Source: Azorhizobium sp943371865
GTDB lineage: Bacteria > Pseudomonadota > Alphaproteobacteria > Rhizobiales > Xanthobacteraceae
Length of the DNA: 64,000 bases
Reading direction: 5' to 3'
NCBI RefSeq assembly: GCF_943371865.1
Contig: NZ_CALRWL010000003.1
Span: forward strand, 1-64,000
Within the stretch, counting starts at the first letter, position 1. Each line of letters starts with the position of its first letter. The notes beneath the pieces were generated by a model. The model was not told where the DNA came from and did not search any database. It saw only the letters and a program-made list of their open reading frames with translations. Positions 16,325-24,559 of the stretch are shown here, piece by piece. Position numbers and translations under genes: made by a program.

Positions 16325-17298
16325 TGGAACAGGCGCTTGCCACCCTTGCCCACACCCTGCGGGCCAGCGCCGGCCTCGCCGGCAAGGCCGACATCGCCCA
16401 AGTGGCGGCGCGGCTCGGCCTGTCGGGGGCGGGCGCGGTGCCGGTGGGCGATGATTGCGCCGCGCTTCCCGATGGCGACGGCTGGCTGCTCTTGGCCATC
16501 GAGGGCTTCATGAACGGCTTCGTCGCCGGCGATCCCTGGTTCGCCGGCTGGTGCGGGGTGATGGTCAATGCCTCCGACATCGCCGCCATGGGCGGGCGGC
16601 CGCTGGCGGTGGTGGATGCGGTTTGGGCCGATGGCGAAGACGGCGCCGCCCCGGTGCTGGAGGGGCTGGCCGCCGCCTCCTCGGCCTTCGGCATTCCGGT
16701 GGTGGGCGGGCATACCAATATCCGCAATGATCGCGGCCAGCTTTCGGTTGCCATCCTCGGCCGGGCGAAGCGCCTGCTCACCAGCTTCGATGCCACACCC
16801 GGCCAGCGGCTGGTGGCGGGCATCGATTTGCGCGGGCGCTACCGCGCGCCGTTCGACAATTGGGAAGCGGCCACGGACGCCCCCTCCGGGCGCCTGCGCG
16901 GCGATCTGGAAGTGCTGCCGCTGATCGCCGAGGCGGGCCTGTCGCGCGCGGCCAAGGACATCAGCCAGGGCGGCATCGTCGGCACCGCCGCCATGCTGGC
17001 GGAATGCTCGCAGGTGGGCATCGCCCTCGACCTCGCCGCCGTGCCGCGCCCGGAGGGCGTGGATCTGGCCCGCTGGCTGCTCACCTTCCCCTCGTTCGGC
17101 TATCTGCTGGCGGCGGACCCGCAGGACGTGCCGGCCCTCGTCGCCCGCTTTGCCGCCCGCGGCATCGCCGCCGCCGACATCGGCGCGGTGACCGCAGACC
17201 GACGCGTGACTCTGAGCGATGGCTCAGGGAGCGAGACCATCTGGGACTTCACCCAGCGCCCGCTGCTGGGCTGCGCCCCCACCGGAGCCGCCGCATGA
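16324..17298 (+). CDS. Sll0787 family AIR synthase-like protein
   Basis: A 324-residue ATP-dependent PurM/ThiL-like protein. The N-terminal half has the VGDDCAAL motif, and the acidic ligand region that binds metal-ATP in this superfamily (VNASDIAAMGGRP, VVGGHTNI). The C-terminal half has the usual DISQGGIVGTAAML segment. It is a fixed member of the Nit1C cluster and may activate an amide or carboxylate, but no substrate is proven. ATG 16324 overlaps the GNAT stop by one base. The long upstream extension of the open frame lies over the GNAT gene and is rejected. Confidence 0.9.
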   Translation: MEQALATLAHTLRASAGLAGKADIAQVAARLGLSGAGAVPVGDDCAALPDGDGWLLLAIEGFMNGFVAGDPWFAGWCGVMVNASDIAAMGGRPLAVVDAVWADGEDGAAPVLEGLAAASSAFGIPVVGGHTNIRNDRGQLSVAILGRAKRLLTSFDATPGQRLVAGIDLRGRYRAPFDNWEAATDAPSGRLRGDLEVLPLIAEAGLSRAAKDISQGGIVGTAAMLAECSQVGIALDLAAVPRPEGVDLARWLLTFPSFGYLLAADPQDVPALVARFAARGIAAADIGAVTADRRVTLSDGSGSETIWDFTQRPLLGCAPTGAAA

Positions 17299-18452
17299 GG
17301 GGGCCGCTCGCCATCGCCATATTGGCCCATTCCACCAATCCGCGCGGCGGGGTGGTGCATGCGCTGGAACTGGGCGATGCCTTGGTGCGCCTGGGCCATC
17401 GCGCTTGCGTCCACGCGCCCGACGCCGCCGGACGGGGCTTCTTCCGCGAGACCCTGTGCGAGACCCTGAGCATCCCCGCCCGCGCGGTGACCGGCGACAC
17501 CACCGCCTTGGTGGAAACCCGCATCGACGATTATCTCGCTTACTTCACCGATCCGGCCCACCGCGCGTTCGATGTCTTCCACGCCCAGGACGGCATTTCC
17601 GGCAATGCGCTGGCCACCCTCAAGGAGAAGGGCCTGATCCGCGCCTTCGCCCGCACCGTCCACCATATGGACGCCTTCGCCGATCCCCGCCTTTCGGTCT
17701 TGCAACAGCGCTCCATTGTCAGCGCCGACGCCCTGTTCACAGTCAGCCGCACCTGGCAGGCGCATCTGGCCGAGACCTTCGAGCGCCCCGCCGTGCGGGT
17801 GGGCAATGGGGTGGATCGCACCCGCTTCTCGCCGCGCCCCGATGGCCGCGATGCGGCGCTGCGCCAGCGCCTCGCCTTGGGGCCGGGGCCGGTGTTCCTG
17901 GCGGTGGGCGGCATCGAGGAGCGCAAGAATACCGTGCGCATCCTGGAAGCCTTCATCCAGGTGCGGGCGGTGCTGCCCACGGCGCAATTGATCATCGCCG
18001 GGGGCGCCTCGCTGCTGGACCATGACGCCTACCGCCGCGCCTTCGCCCACACCTTGCGCGCCAGCCCGCTGGCGCCCGGAGCGGTGATCGAGACCGGGCC
18101 GCTGGCGCAGGCGGACATGCCGGCGCTCTACCGGGTGGCGGATGCCCTGGTGTTTCCCTCGCTCAAGGAAGGCTTCGGGCTGGTGGTGCTGGAGGCCATG
18201 GCCAGCGGCCTGCCGGTGGTGGCCCCGGCCATCGCCCCCTTCACCGAATATCTGGGGCCGCAGGATGCGGCCTGGTGCGATCCGCTCACCGCCCATTCCA
18301 TCGCCGACGCCATGATGGCGGTGCGCACCGAGCCGCAGCGCGGGCGGCTGGTGGCGCGCGGCGCCGAAGTCGCCGCCGCCCATGACTGGCAGCACACCGC
18401 CCGCGCCCATCTGGCCGCCTATGAACAGCTGACGGAACCCGCCCATGCCTGA
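17295..18452 (+). CDS. MSMEG_0565 family glycosyltransferase
   Basis: A 385-residue GT-B fold, GT4-type glycosyltransferase. The N-terminal Gly-rich start, NPRGGVVHALELGDAL, and the C-terminal nucleotide-sugar binding segment SLKEGFGLVVLEAMASGLPVV (the E-X7-E motif) are clear. Its presence suggests that the cluster makes or salvages a glycosylated compound, but the acceptor is unknown. It overlaps the AIR-synthase-like gene by 4 bases (ATGA) and the next small gene by 8 bases. Confidence 0.9.
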   Translation: MRGPLAIAILAHSTNPRGGVVHALELGDALVRLGHRACVHAPDAAGRGFFRETLCETLSIPARAVTGDTTALVETRIDDYLAYFTDPAHRAFDVFHAQDGISGNALATLKEKGLIRAFARTVHHMDAFADPRLSVLQQRSIVSADALFTVSRTWQAHLAETFERPAVRVGNGVDRTRFSPRPDGRDAALRQRLALGPGPVFLAVGGIEERKNTVRILEAFIQVRAVLPTAQLIIAGGASLLDHDAYRRAFAHTLRASPLAPGAVIETGPLAQADMPALYRVADALVFPSLKEGFGLVVLEAMASGLPVVAPAIAPFTEYLGPQDAAWCDPLTAHSIADAMMAVRTEPQRGRLVARGAEVAAAHDWQHTARAHLAAYEQLTEPAHA

Positions 18453-18732
18453 GATGCGCTTTCATATCCGCTGGCCCGATGGCCGGGCGGAGGCCTGCTA
18501 TTCGCCCTCGCTGGTGATCAAGGATTATCTCGTGCCCGGCCAGAGCTACGAACTGGCCGATTTCCTCGCCCGCAGCCGCACCGCCTTGCAGATCGCCAGC
18601 GACCGGGTGGCGGCGAAATACGGCATGCCCTGTTCCCGCGCCCTCAATCAGCTGGCCCGCATCGAGGCCGCCGCCCGCCCCTTTGCCGACAGCCCCCAGC
18701 CGCGCGTCACCGTCGACGCGTTCGACGAATGA
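18445..18732 (+). CDS. MSMEG_0570 family nitrogen starvation response protein
   Basis: A 95-residue protein of unknown function found only in this type of cluster. It starts with the characteristic MPEMRFHIRWPDG strand and has a YSPSLVIKDY segment. It has no membrane segment or metal motif. It overlaps the glycosyltransferase gene by 8 bases, and its stop overlaps a possible upstream start of the flavoprotein gene by 4 bases. Confidence 0.88.
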   Translation: MPEMRFHIRWPDGRAEACYSPSLVIKDYLVPGQSYELADFLARSRTALQIASDRVAAKYGMPCSRALNQLARIEAAARPFADSPQPRVTVDAFDE

Positions 18733-18749
18733 CCTTCGGAGCCCCAGCC

Positions 18750-20018
18750 ATGACCGACATCCCACATCATTCCGTGATCGTCATCGGCGGCGGACAGGCC
18801 GGCCTGTCCATCAGCCATTATTTGAAGCAATACGGCGTGGATCACGCCGTGTTCGAGAAAGGCGAGGCGCTCGCCGCCTGGCGCGATCAGCGCTGGGACA
18901 ATTTCTGCCTGGTGACGCCCAACTGGCAATGCGCTTTGCCCGGCCATCCCTATGACGGGCCGGAGCCGGACGGCTTCATGAAGAAGGACGAGATCCTGGC
19001 CTATCTCGCCGCCTTCAAGGCCAAGGTGGATGCGCCTCTGTTCGAGGGCGTAGCGGTGAAGCGCGTCTCCCCGCGTGCCGGTGGCGGCTTCCATGTGGCC
19101 ACCAGCGCCGGGGACTTCACCGCCGATCAGGTGGTGGCGGCCTCGGGCGGTTATCACACCCCCATCATCCCCCGCTTTGCTGAGCGCTTGCCCAAGAGCA
19201 TTGTGCAGCTGCATTCCGAGCAGTATCGCAACCCCGCCGCCTTGCCGGACGGCCCGGTGCTCGTGGTGGGCTCCGGCCAATCCGGCGCGCAGATCGCCGA
19301 GGATCTGCATCTGGCCGGACGCCAGGTGCATCTGGCGGTGGGCGATGCGCCGCGCTGTGCCCGTTTCTATCGCGGCCGCGACGTGGTCACCTGGCTGGCG
19401 GACATGGGCTATTACGACATGCCGGTGGAGCGCCATCCCCTGCGCGAAGGGGTGCGCGACAACACCAACCATTATGTCACCGGCCGCGATGGCGGCCGCG
19501 ACATCGACCTGCGCAAATTCGCGCTGGAGGGCATGAAGCTCTACGGCCTGCTGGGCGATCTCGACGGCACCACCCTCTCGTTTGCCCCCACCTTGCGCGC
19601 CGCGCTGGACGAGGCGGACCGGGTCTATAACGGCATCAATGCGTCCATCGATGCTTATATCGAGAAGGCCGGCATCAGCGCCCCGCCGCCCTCGGTCTAT
19701 GCGCCCGTGTGGCAGCCGGAGGCGGAACCGGCGCGCCTGGATCTGGCGGCGGAAGGCATTGCGGCGGTGATCTGGTGCATCGGCTTCCAACCGGATTTCC
19801 GCTGGCTGGATGCCCCGGTGTTCAACGGCGCCGGCCAGCCCAAGCATCATCGCGGCGTCACCTCGGAGCCGGGGGTGTATTTCCTCGGCCTGCCCTGGCT
19901 GCACAGCTGGGGCTCGGGCCGCTTCTCCGGCGTCGATCGGGACGCCCGCTATCTGGCCGAGCGCATCACCGAGGCGCTGGCCGGCACCGCCGCCCAGCCG
20001 CTGCGGGCAGCCAGCTGA
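18750..20018 (+). CDS. MSMEG_0569 family flavin-dependent oxidoreductase
   Basis: A 422-residue two-dinucleotide-binding-domain flavoprotein of the flavin monooxygenase kind. The FAD motif GGGQAGLS lies near residue 13 and the NADPH motif GSGQSGAQIAEDL near residue 180. A GRFSGVDRDARYLAERI tail completes the FAD site. The substrate is unknown. I chose ATG 18750, which has CGGAG upstream. ATG 18729 would overlap the previous stop by 4 bases and add 7 residues. Confidence 0.9.
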   Translation: MTDIPHHSVIVIGGGQAGLSISHYLKQYGVDHAVFEKGEALAAWRDQRWDNFCLVTPNWQCALPGHPYDGPEPDGFMKKDEILAYLAAFKAKVDAPLFEGVAVKRVSPRAGGGFHVATSAGDFTADQVVAASGGYHTPIIPRFAERLPKSIVQLHSEQYRNPAALPDGPVLVVGSGQSGAQIAEDLHLAGRQVHLAVGDAPRCARFYRGRDVVTWLADMGYYDMPVERHPLREGVRDNTNHYVTGRDGGRDIDLRKFALEGMKLYGLLGDLDGTTLSFAPTLRAALDEADRVYNGINASIDAYIEKAGISAPPPSVYAPVWQPEAEPARLDLAAEGIAAVIWCIGFQPDFRWLDAPVFNGAGQPKHHRGVTSEPGVYFLGLPWLHSWGSGRFSGVDRDARYLAERITEALAGTAAQPLRAAS

Positions 20019-20052
20019 CGCCACACGGCGCAGCGCAGAGGAGGAGCCGGCC

Positions 20053-20925
20053 ATGAGCATTCTGGTGTTTCCCCGCCGCGCCAACGCCCCGCCGCCGGTG
20101 CCGCAGGCGCTCTCGCCGCTCGCCCCGGCGGTGGTGGTCGGCATGCCGCATCTGAGCCTCGGCGGCCTGTCGGAAAGCTGGCTGCTGAAAGAGTGTGGCC
20201 ACCGCCACTGGTTCCTGCTGGCGGGGGCGGCGGGCGAGGCATTGCCGGATTTTCGCGACGGGGACGGCGCCCCGGTCTACGCCGCCTTCTGCGGTGTGAG
20301 CGTGCGGGAGGCGGCCCTGGACGCGGTGGCCGAGAACGACACGCTCAGCTTCGCCTCCTCGCTGGCCCATGTGTCCCGCACCCAGTTCTGCAGCCGCCAT
20401 GTGGTGCGCCTGGGCGAACGGATGGTGGCCGAGGTCGAACTGGTCTCGGTGTTCGTGAAGCGCCTGGAGCCGGGCCGCAACCGCTCCGCCGCCCGCGTGC
20501 GGCCGGAGGGCCTGCCGCCGTTCGTGCCCGGCGAGGTGAGCCGCACCGCGGCGCTGGCGGCGGCGCTGCGCAGCGGCCGCTGGGACGCGCATCTGGGATT
20601 CACCCGCGGCGCGGCGAGGGATCTGGGGACAATGGTGCTCAACCCCTGCCCGTCGCAGGATTTCAACGGCGCCCACTTCCTCTATTTCGCCGCCTTCCAG
20701 GCCTTCGCCGACCGCGCGGAATGGGAGCTTTTGGCGCCGGCGCCGGGCACGGTGAGCGTGGAGCGGGACATCCTCTATCACGGCAATATCGAGCCCGGAG
20801 AGCGCATCATCGCCCGGCTGAAAGGCGAGCGCCGGGCGGGAACGGATCTCGCCCACTGGCTGGCGCTGGAGCGGGAGGACGGCGGGCGACTGGCGGATGT
20901 CTTCACCCGCCGCCGCCTGCCGTGA
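20053..20925 (+). CDS. Pnap_2097/LnmK-like double hot-dog protein
   Basis: A 290-residue protein that looks like two hot-dog domains in tandem. The first half contains GMPHLSLGGLSESWLLKECG, and the second repeats the pattern with the NPCPSQDFNGAHFLYF segment and an ERDILYHGNI strand. It resembles the LnmK-like family, named after an acyltransferase/decarboxylase of polyketide biosynthesis. A strong GAGGAG precedes ATG 20053. It follows the flavoprotein by 34 bases on the same strand, so it is probably co-transcribed with the Nit1C cluster, although it is not one of that cluster's standard members. The function is unknown. Confidence 0.6.
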   Translation: MSILVFPRRANAPPPVPQALSPLAPAVVVGMPHLSLGGLSESWLLKECGHRHWFLLAGAAGEALPDFRDGDGAPVYAAFCGVSVREAALDAVAENDTLSFASSLAHVSRTQFCSRHVVRLGERMVAEVELVSVFVKRLEPGRNRSAARVRPEGLPPFVPGEVSRTAALAAALRSGRWDAHLGFTRGAARDLGTMVLNPCPSQDFNGAHFLYFAAFQAFADRAEWELLAPAPGTVSVERDILYHGNIEPGERIIARLKGERRAGTDLAHWLALEREDGGRLADVFTRRRLP

Positions 20926-20936
20926 CCCGGCTGCGC

Positions 20937-21917
20937 CTATTGCTTCTCGATGCCGGCCTTGTCGATCACCGCCGTCCATTTGGCGATGTCGGACTTCAGC
21001 CGGTCGCCCAGTTCCTGCGGCGTGCTGGCCTTGGCTTCGATGCCCAGTTCCAACAGGCGCTTCTTCACATCCGGCATCACCATCACCTCGCCGATGGTCT
21101 TGTTGAGGATGGCGATGACCTCCTTCGGCGTGCCGGCGGGGGCGAAGATCGCGTTCCAGGAGGTGACCTCGAACCCCTTCACGCCGCTCTCGTCCACCGT
21201 CACCAGGTCCGGCGTCACCGGCGAGCGCGCCGGCCCCGACGAGGCCAGAGCGCGGATCTTCTTGTCCATCATCATGGCCTTGGCGGAGGCATAGCTGTCG
21301 ATCATCAGATCCACATCGCTGCGGGTGGTGGCGATCACCAGGTCCGGCGTGGTCTTGTAGGGCACGATGGTGAAATCGATGCCCGCCATGGACTTGAACA
21401 GCTCCGCCGACAGATTCTGGCTGGAGCCCACATTGACGGTGCCCACATTCAGCGCGCCGGGATTGGCCTTGGCGAAGGCCACCAGATCCGCCACCGACTG
21501 ATATTTGGAACCGCCGCCGGTGAGGAACAGGAAGTCGAAATAGCCCAGCGAGGACACCGGCTCGAAATCCTTCACCGGATTGAACGGCAGCTTCTTGAAC
21601 AGCGGCACCGAGATCGCCGTGCCGTTGGTCATCAGCGCCAGCGTATAGCCATCGGCGGTGGCCTGGAGCGCGGCGCGCGCGGCGGTGATGCCGCCGGCGC
21701 CGGGCAGGTTCTCGATCACGAACTGCTGGCCGAGCTTCTCGGTGAGCTTTTCCGCCACCACCCGTACGGTGATGTCGGCAATGCCCCCCGGCCCGAACGG
21801 CACCGTGATGCGCACCGGGCGGGTGGGATAGGGGGTCTGGGCGATCGCCGGGGCAACGCTCGCCAGAAGGGCGGCGGCCACGGCGCAACCGGCGGCAAGC
21901 CGGGCAAGAATGCTCAT
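20937..21917 (-). CDS. Bug/TctC family tricarboxylate-type substrate-binding protein
   Basis: A 326-residue periplasmic binding protein. It has a signal peptide of about 26 residues ending AIAQ, then the classic YPTRPVRITVPFGPGG opening of Bug proteins. These bind carboxylates for TctAB transporters or act as sensors. No tctA or tctB gene is nearby, so it is an orphan. It is the last gene of the leftward aromatic-acid operon and ends 11 bases from the convergent hot-dog gene. A good AGGGAG precedes the start. A plausible ligand is a pathway acid such as PDC. Confidence 0.88.
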   Translation of the reverse strand: MSILARLAAGCAVAAALLASVAPAIAQTPYPTRPVRITVPFGPGGIADITVRVVAEKLTEKLGQQFVIENLPGAGGITAARAALQATADGYTLALMTNGTAISVPLFKKLPFNPVKDFEPVSSLGYFDFLFLTGGGSKYQSVADLVAFAKANPGALNVGTVNVGSSQNLSAELFKSMAGIDFTIVPYKTTPDLVIATTRSDVDLMIDSYASAKAMMMDKKIRALASSGPARSPVTPDLVTVDESGVKGFEVTSWNAIFAPAGTPKEVIAILNKTIGEVMVMPDVKKRLLELGIEAKASTPQELGDRLKSDIAKWTAVIDKAGIEKQ

Positions 21918-21986
21918 GTTGTTTTCTCCCTGGGATGACGATGGCGCCGGTTGGTCCGGCGTCTGCTCAGTGGGGCCTTGGGCGGC

Positions 21987-22685
21987 TCAGCCCTTCAGAT
22001 CGGACAGATCGTCCACATAGACGAGGCCGGCGGCTTTCAGCGGCTCGCGCATCTTGTAGAGGTCGAGGCCGAGCGTGCCGGCGGCCAGCACCGCGCGCTT
22101 GGCAGTCTCGTTTTCCTCGCGGGCCTTGGCCTTGGCGGCCACCGCCTCGGCGGTGGCATGGGGCACCACCACCACGCCGTCGTCATCGGCCACGATCACG
22201 TCGCCGGGGTTCACCAGCGCGCCGGCGCACACCACCGGCACATTGACGCTGCCGATGGTGGCCTTCACCGTGCCCTTGGCGGAGATGGCGCGCGGCCACA
22301 CCGGGAAGCCCATCTCTTTGAGCGTATCCACATCGCGGCAGCCGGCATCGATGATCAGGCCGGCGACACCGCGCGCCTTCATGGAGGTGGCCAGCAGATC
22401 GCCGAACATGCCGTCGGTATTGTCGGTGGTGCAGGCCACCACGACGATATCGCCCGGCTTGCACTGCTCCACCGCCACATGCAGCATCCAATTGTCGCCG
22501 GGCTGCGCCAGCACGGTGACCGCATTGCCGGCGATGCGCGCGCCGGGCCAGATCGGCCGCATATAGGGCTTCACCAGACCGAAGCGGCCTTGCGCCTCAT
22601 GCACGGTGGAGACGCCGAAGCCGGCCAGCGCCGCCAGGGTCTCAGGCCCCGTGCGGGGAATGTTGCGAACGACGACGCCGATCAT
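21987..22685 (-). CDS. ligK: 4-carboxy-4-hydroxy-2-oxoadipate aldolase (LigK/GalC, RraA-like)
   Basis: A 232-residue RraA-fold, divalent-metal aldolase that splits 4-carboxy-4-hydroxy-2-oxoadipate into pyruvate and oxaloacetate, the last step of the gallate and protocatechuate 4,5-cleavage routes. Visible features are the GDNWMLHVAVEQCKPGDIVV segment, IDAGCRDVDTL with the metal-binding Asp, and VIVADDDGVVVVP. The start at 22685 overlaps the galB stop by 4 bases (ATGA), which fixes the start and shows coupling. The family assignment is strengthened by galB, galD and ligI just upstream. Confidence 0.92.
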   Translation of the reverse strand: MIGVVVRNIPRTGPETLAALAGFGVSTVHEAQGRFGLVKPYMRPIWPGARIAGNAVTVLAQPGDNWMLHVAVEQCKPGDIVVVACTTDNTDGMFGDLLATSMKARGVAGLIIDAGCRDVDTLKEMGFPVWPRAISAKGTVKATIGSVNVPVVCAGALVNPGDVIVADDDGVVVVPHATAEAVAAKAKAREENETAKRAVLAAGTLGLDLYKMREPLKAAGLVYVDDLSDLKG

Positions 22686-23404
22686 GCCAGCTCCTCCAGA
22701 ACCATGGGGAACAGGCGCTGATAGGCTTCGCCATAGGTCATGGCCCGGCCGGAATTGCGCCCGCCCTGCATGCCGCGGTTCAAGGCCACGCGGGTGTAAT
22801 ATTCCCAAAGGTGCTTCTGCGCCGCGAGCACCTCGAACGCCTTGCGCTTCACCTCCCACACGTCATCGATATTGAGGATGACGTTGGGCTTGTAGTCGCA
22901 CTGTTCCGGCTGGTGCGGCTCGAACAGGAACACCGGCGGGGCGGAATAGGCGCGGGCGGGATCGGGCTTGTGGCCCGCCGCCTGGGCGATGATGCGGGCC
23001 TCCTGGGCAAGGCGCGTGGCCTCGGGATGATCCACATTGTAGGGATCGATCAGCGCGTGGGTGAGCACGAAGGCCGGCTTCTCCTCGCGATAGATATCGA
23101 TCAGGCGATCAAGAATGGCCTCGGTGCCGCGCAGGGGATAATCGCCCGCATCGAAGAACTCGATGGAGGCGCCGAGGAGCGCGGCGGCCTCCTCCGCTTC
23201 CGCCTTGCGCTGGGCCTTGACGTCTTCCAGCTTCACGCCGGCGGTCTTCCAGGCCCACTGGCTTTCGCCGCGCTCGCCATAGGACAGGCAGGCGATCTTC
23301 ACCTTGTAGCCCTTGCGCGCATGCAGAGCGATGGCGCCACCGGCGCGCCAGACGAAATCGCCCGGATGGGCGGTGACCACGAGGGCGGTCTTGGTTTGCG
23401 ACAT
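22682..23404 (-). CDS. galB: 4-oxalomesaconate hydratase (GalB, PIG-L type)
   Basis: A 240-residue zinc-dependent PIG-L/LmbE-fold protein. The metal site signature AHPGDFVWRAGG (AHPDD type with Gly replacing one Asp) is near the N-terminus, and DHPEATRLA lies in the middle. GalB proteins hydrate 4-oxalomesaconate to 4-carboxy-4-hydroxy-2-oxoadipate, the substrate of LigK, which is encoded next and overlaps by 4 bases. GAGGT lies just before ATG 23404. An ATG six codons upstream is less well placed. Confidence 0.88.
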   Translation of the reverse strand: MSQTKTALVVTAHPGDFVWRAGGAIALHARKGYKVKIACLSYGERGESQWAWKTAGVKLEDVKAQRKAEAEEAAALLGASIEFFDAGDYPLRGTEAILDRLIDIYREEKPAFVLTHALIDPYNVDHPEATRLAQEARIIAQAAGHKPDPARAYSAPPVFLFEPHQPEQCDYKPNVILNIDDVWEVKRKAFEVLAAQKHLWEYYTRVALNRGMQGGRNSGRAMTYGEAYQRLFPMVLEELA

Positions 23405-23440
23405 GGGAACCTCTTCACGCATGAAAATGGGATCGGCGGC

Positions 23441-24559
23441 TCATTCTGCCGCGACGGCCGCCGGCCAGGCGACATTCACACCGGGGCGGATGAACACCCG
23501 GCCATCGAACAACGGCCGCGCGGTGCGCAGCAGCCCGGCACGCTCCACCACCGGACGTTCCACGGTGCCGCCCAGCTCCAGCCGCACCGAGAACTCCCCC
23601 GTGGGATGCTCCACCGACAGGGTCTTGACCGGCCCCTCCGGCATCACCGCCACGGCGGCGGCGGGCGAGCCCGGCAAAGCGCAGGCGGTGGCGACCGTGA
23701 CCGCCGCGAACACGCCGATGGAGGCGTGGCATTCGTGCGGGATGAAGCTGCGGGTGGAGACCGCGCCGCCGGCCTTGGGCGGGGCCACCAGGATCATCTT
23801 CGGCACCACCTTGGGGCCGACATCGCCCAGATTCATCAGCGGACCGGCGGCAAGGCGGATCTCCTCCAGCCGGGCCTTCAGCTCGGTGTCCTTGTCCAGC
23901 ACGTCGCGCGGCTCATAGCCGGTGCGGCCCACGGACGAGGCGGCCAGCACCACGCAGGGCATGCCGTTGTCGATCAAGGTCACCGGCACCCCGGCCACGG
24001 TATCCACCACATTGCCGGTGGGCAGCAAGGAGCCGCACACCGAGCCGGCGGCATCCAGGAACACGATGGCCACCGGGCTGGCGGTGCCGGGCACGCCGTC
24101 GATGCGGGCGGTGCCGCCATAATCCGGCACGCCGTCCGGGGTTTCCACGGTGAGTTCGGCGATGGTGCCGGTGTTGACCGTGCGCACCGTCACCCGCGTC
24201 TGCGGTGACGTTGCGGTGATGAGCCTCCGCTCAATGGCGAACGGCGCGATGCCGGCGAGGATGTTGCCGCAATTGGGGGTGGTGTCCACCAGGGGCTTGT
24301 CCACCCCCACCTGGCAGAACAGGAAATCGATGTCGCAGCCCGGCAGATCGGACTTCGACACGATGGCCACCTTGCTGGTGAGCGGGTGGGCGCCGCCGAT
24401 GCCGTCCACCTGGCGCGGGTCCGGCGAGCCCATGGCCGCCAGCAGCAGCGCGTCGCGCGCCGCAATGTCGGTCGGCAGATCCGAGGCCAGGAAATAGGCG
24501 CCCTTGGAGGTGCCGCCGCGGATCATCATGCAGGGAATGGAAGACTGGCTGCTCATCAT
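23441..24559 (-). CDS. galD: 4-oxalomesaconate tautomerase (GalD, PrpF family)
   Basis: A 372-residue PrpF-like isomerase with a diaminopimelate-epimerase fold. The opening IPCMMIRGGTSKGAYF is diagnostic for the family, and GGAHPLTSKVAIV and NCGNILAGIAPFAIE are further conserved segments. GalD interconverts keto and enol forms of 4-oxalomesaconate, linking the LigI product to GalB. The start overlaps the dctA stop by 4 bases (ATGA). Relatives act on methylaconitate, but the neighbours favour the GalD assignment. Confidence 0.9.
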   Translation of the reverse strand: MMSSQSSIPCMMIRGGTSKGAYFLASDLPTDIAARDALLLAAMGSPDPRQVDGIGGAHPLTSKVAIVSKSDLPGCDIDFLFCQVGVDKPLVDTTPNCGNILAGIAPFAIERRLITATSPQTRVTVRTVNTGTIAELTVETPDGVPDYGGTARIDGVPGTASPVAIVFLDAAGSVCGSLLPTGNVVDTVAGVPVTLIDNGMPCVVLAASSVGRTGYEPRDVLDKDTELKARLEEIRLAAGPLMNLGDVGPKVVPKMILVAPPKAGGAVSTRSFIPHECHASIGVFAAVTVATACALPGSPAAAVAVMPEGPVKTLSVEHPTGEFSVRLELGGTVERPVVERAGLLRTARPLFDGRVFIRPGVNVAWPAAVAAE

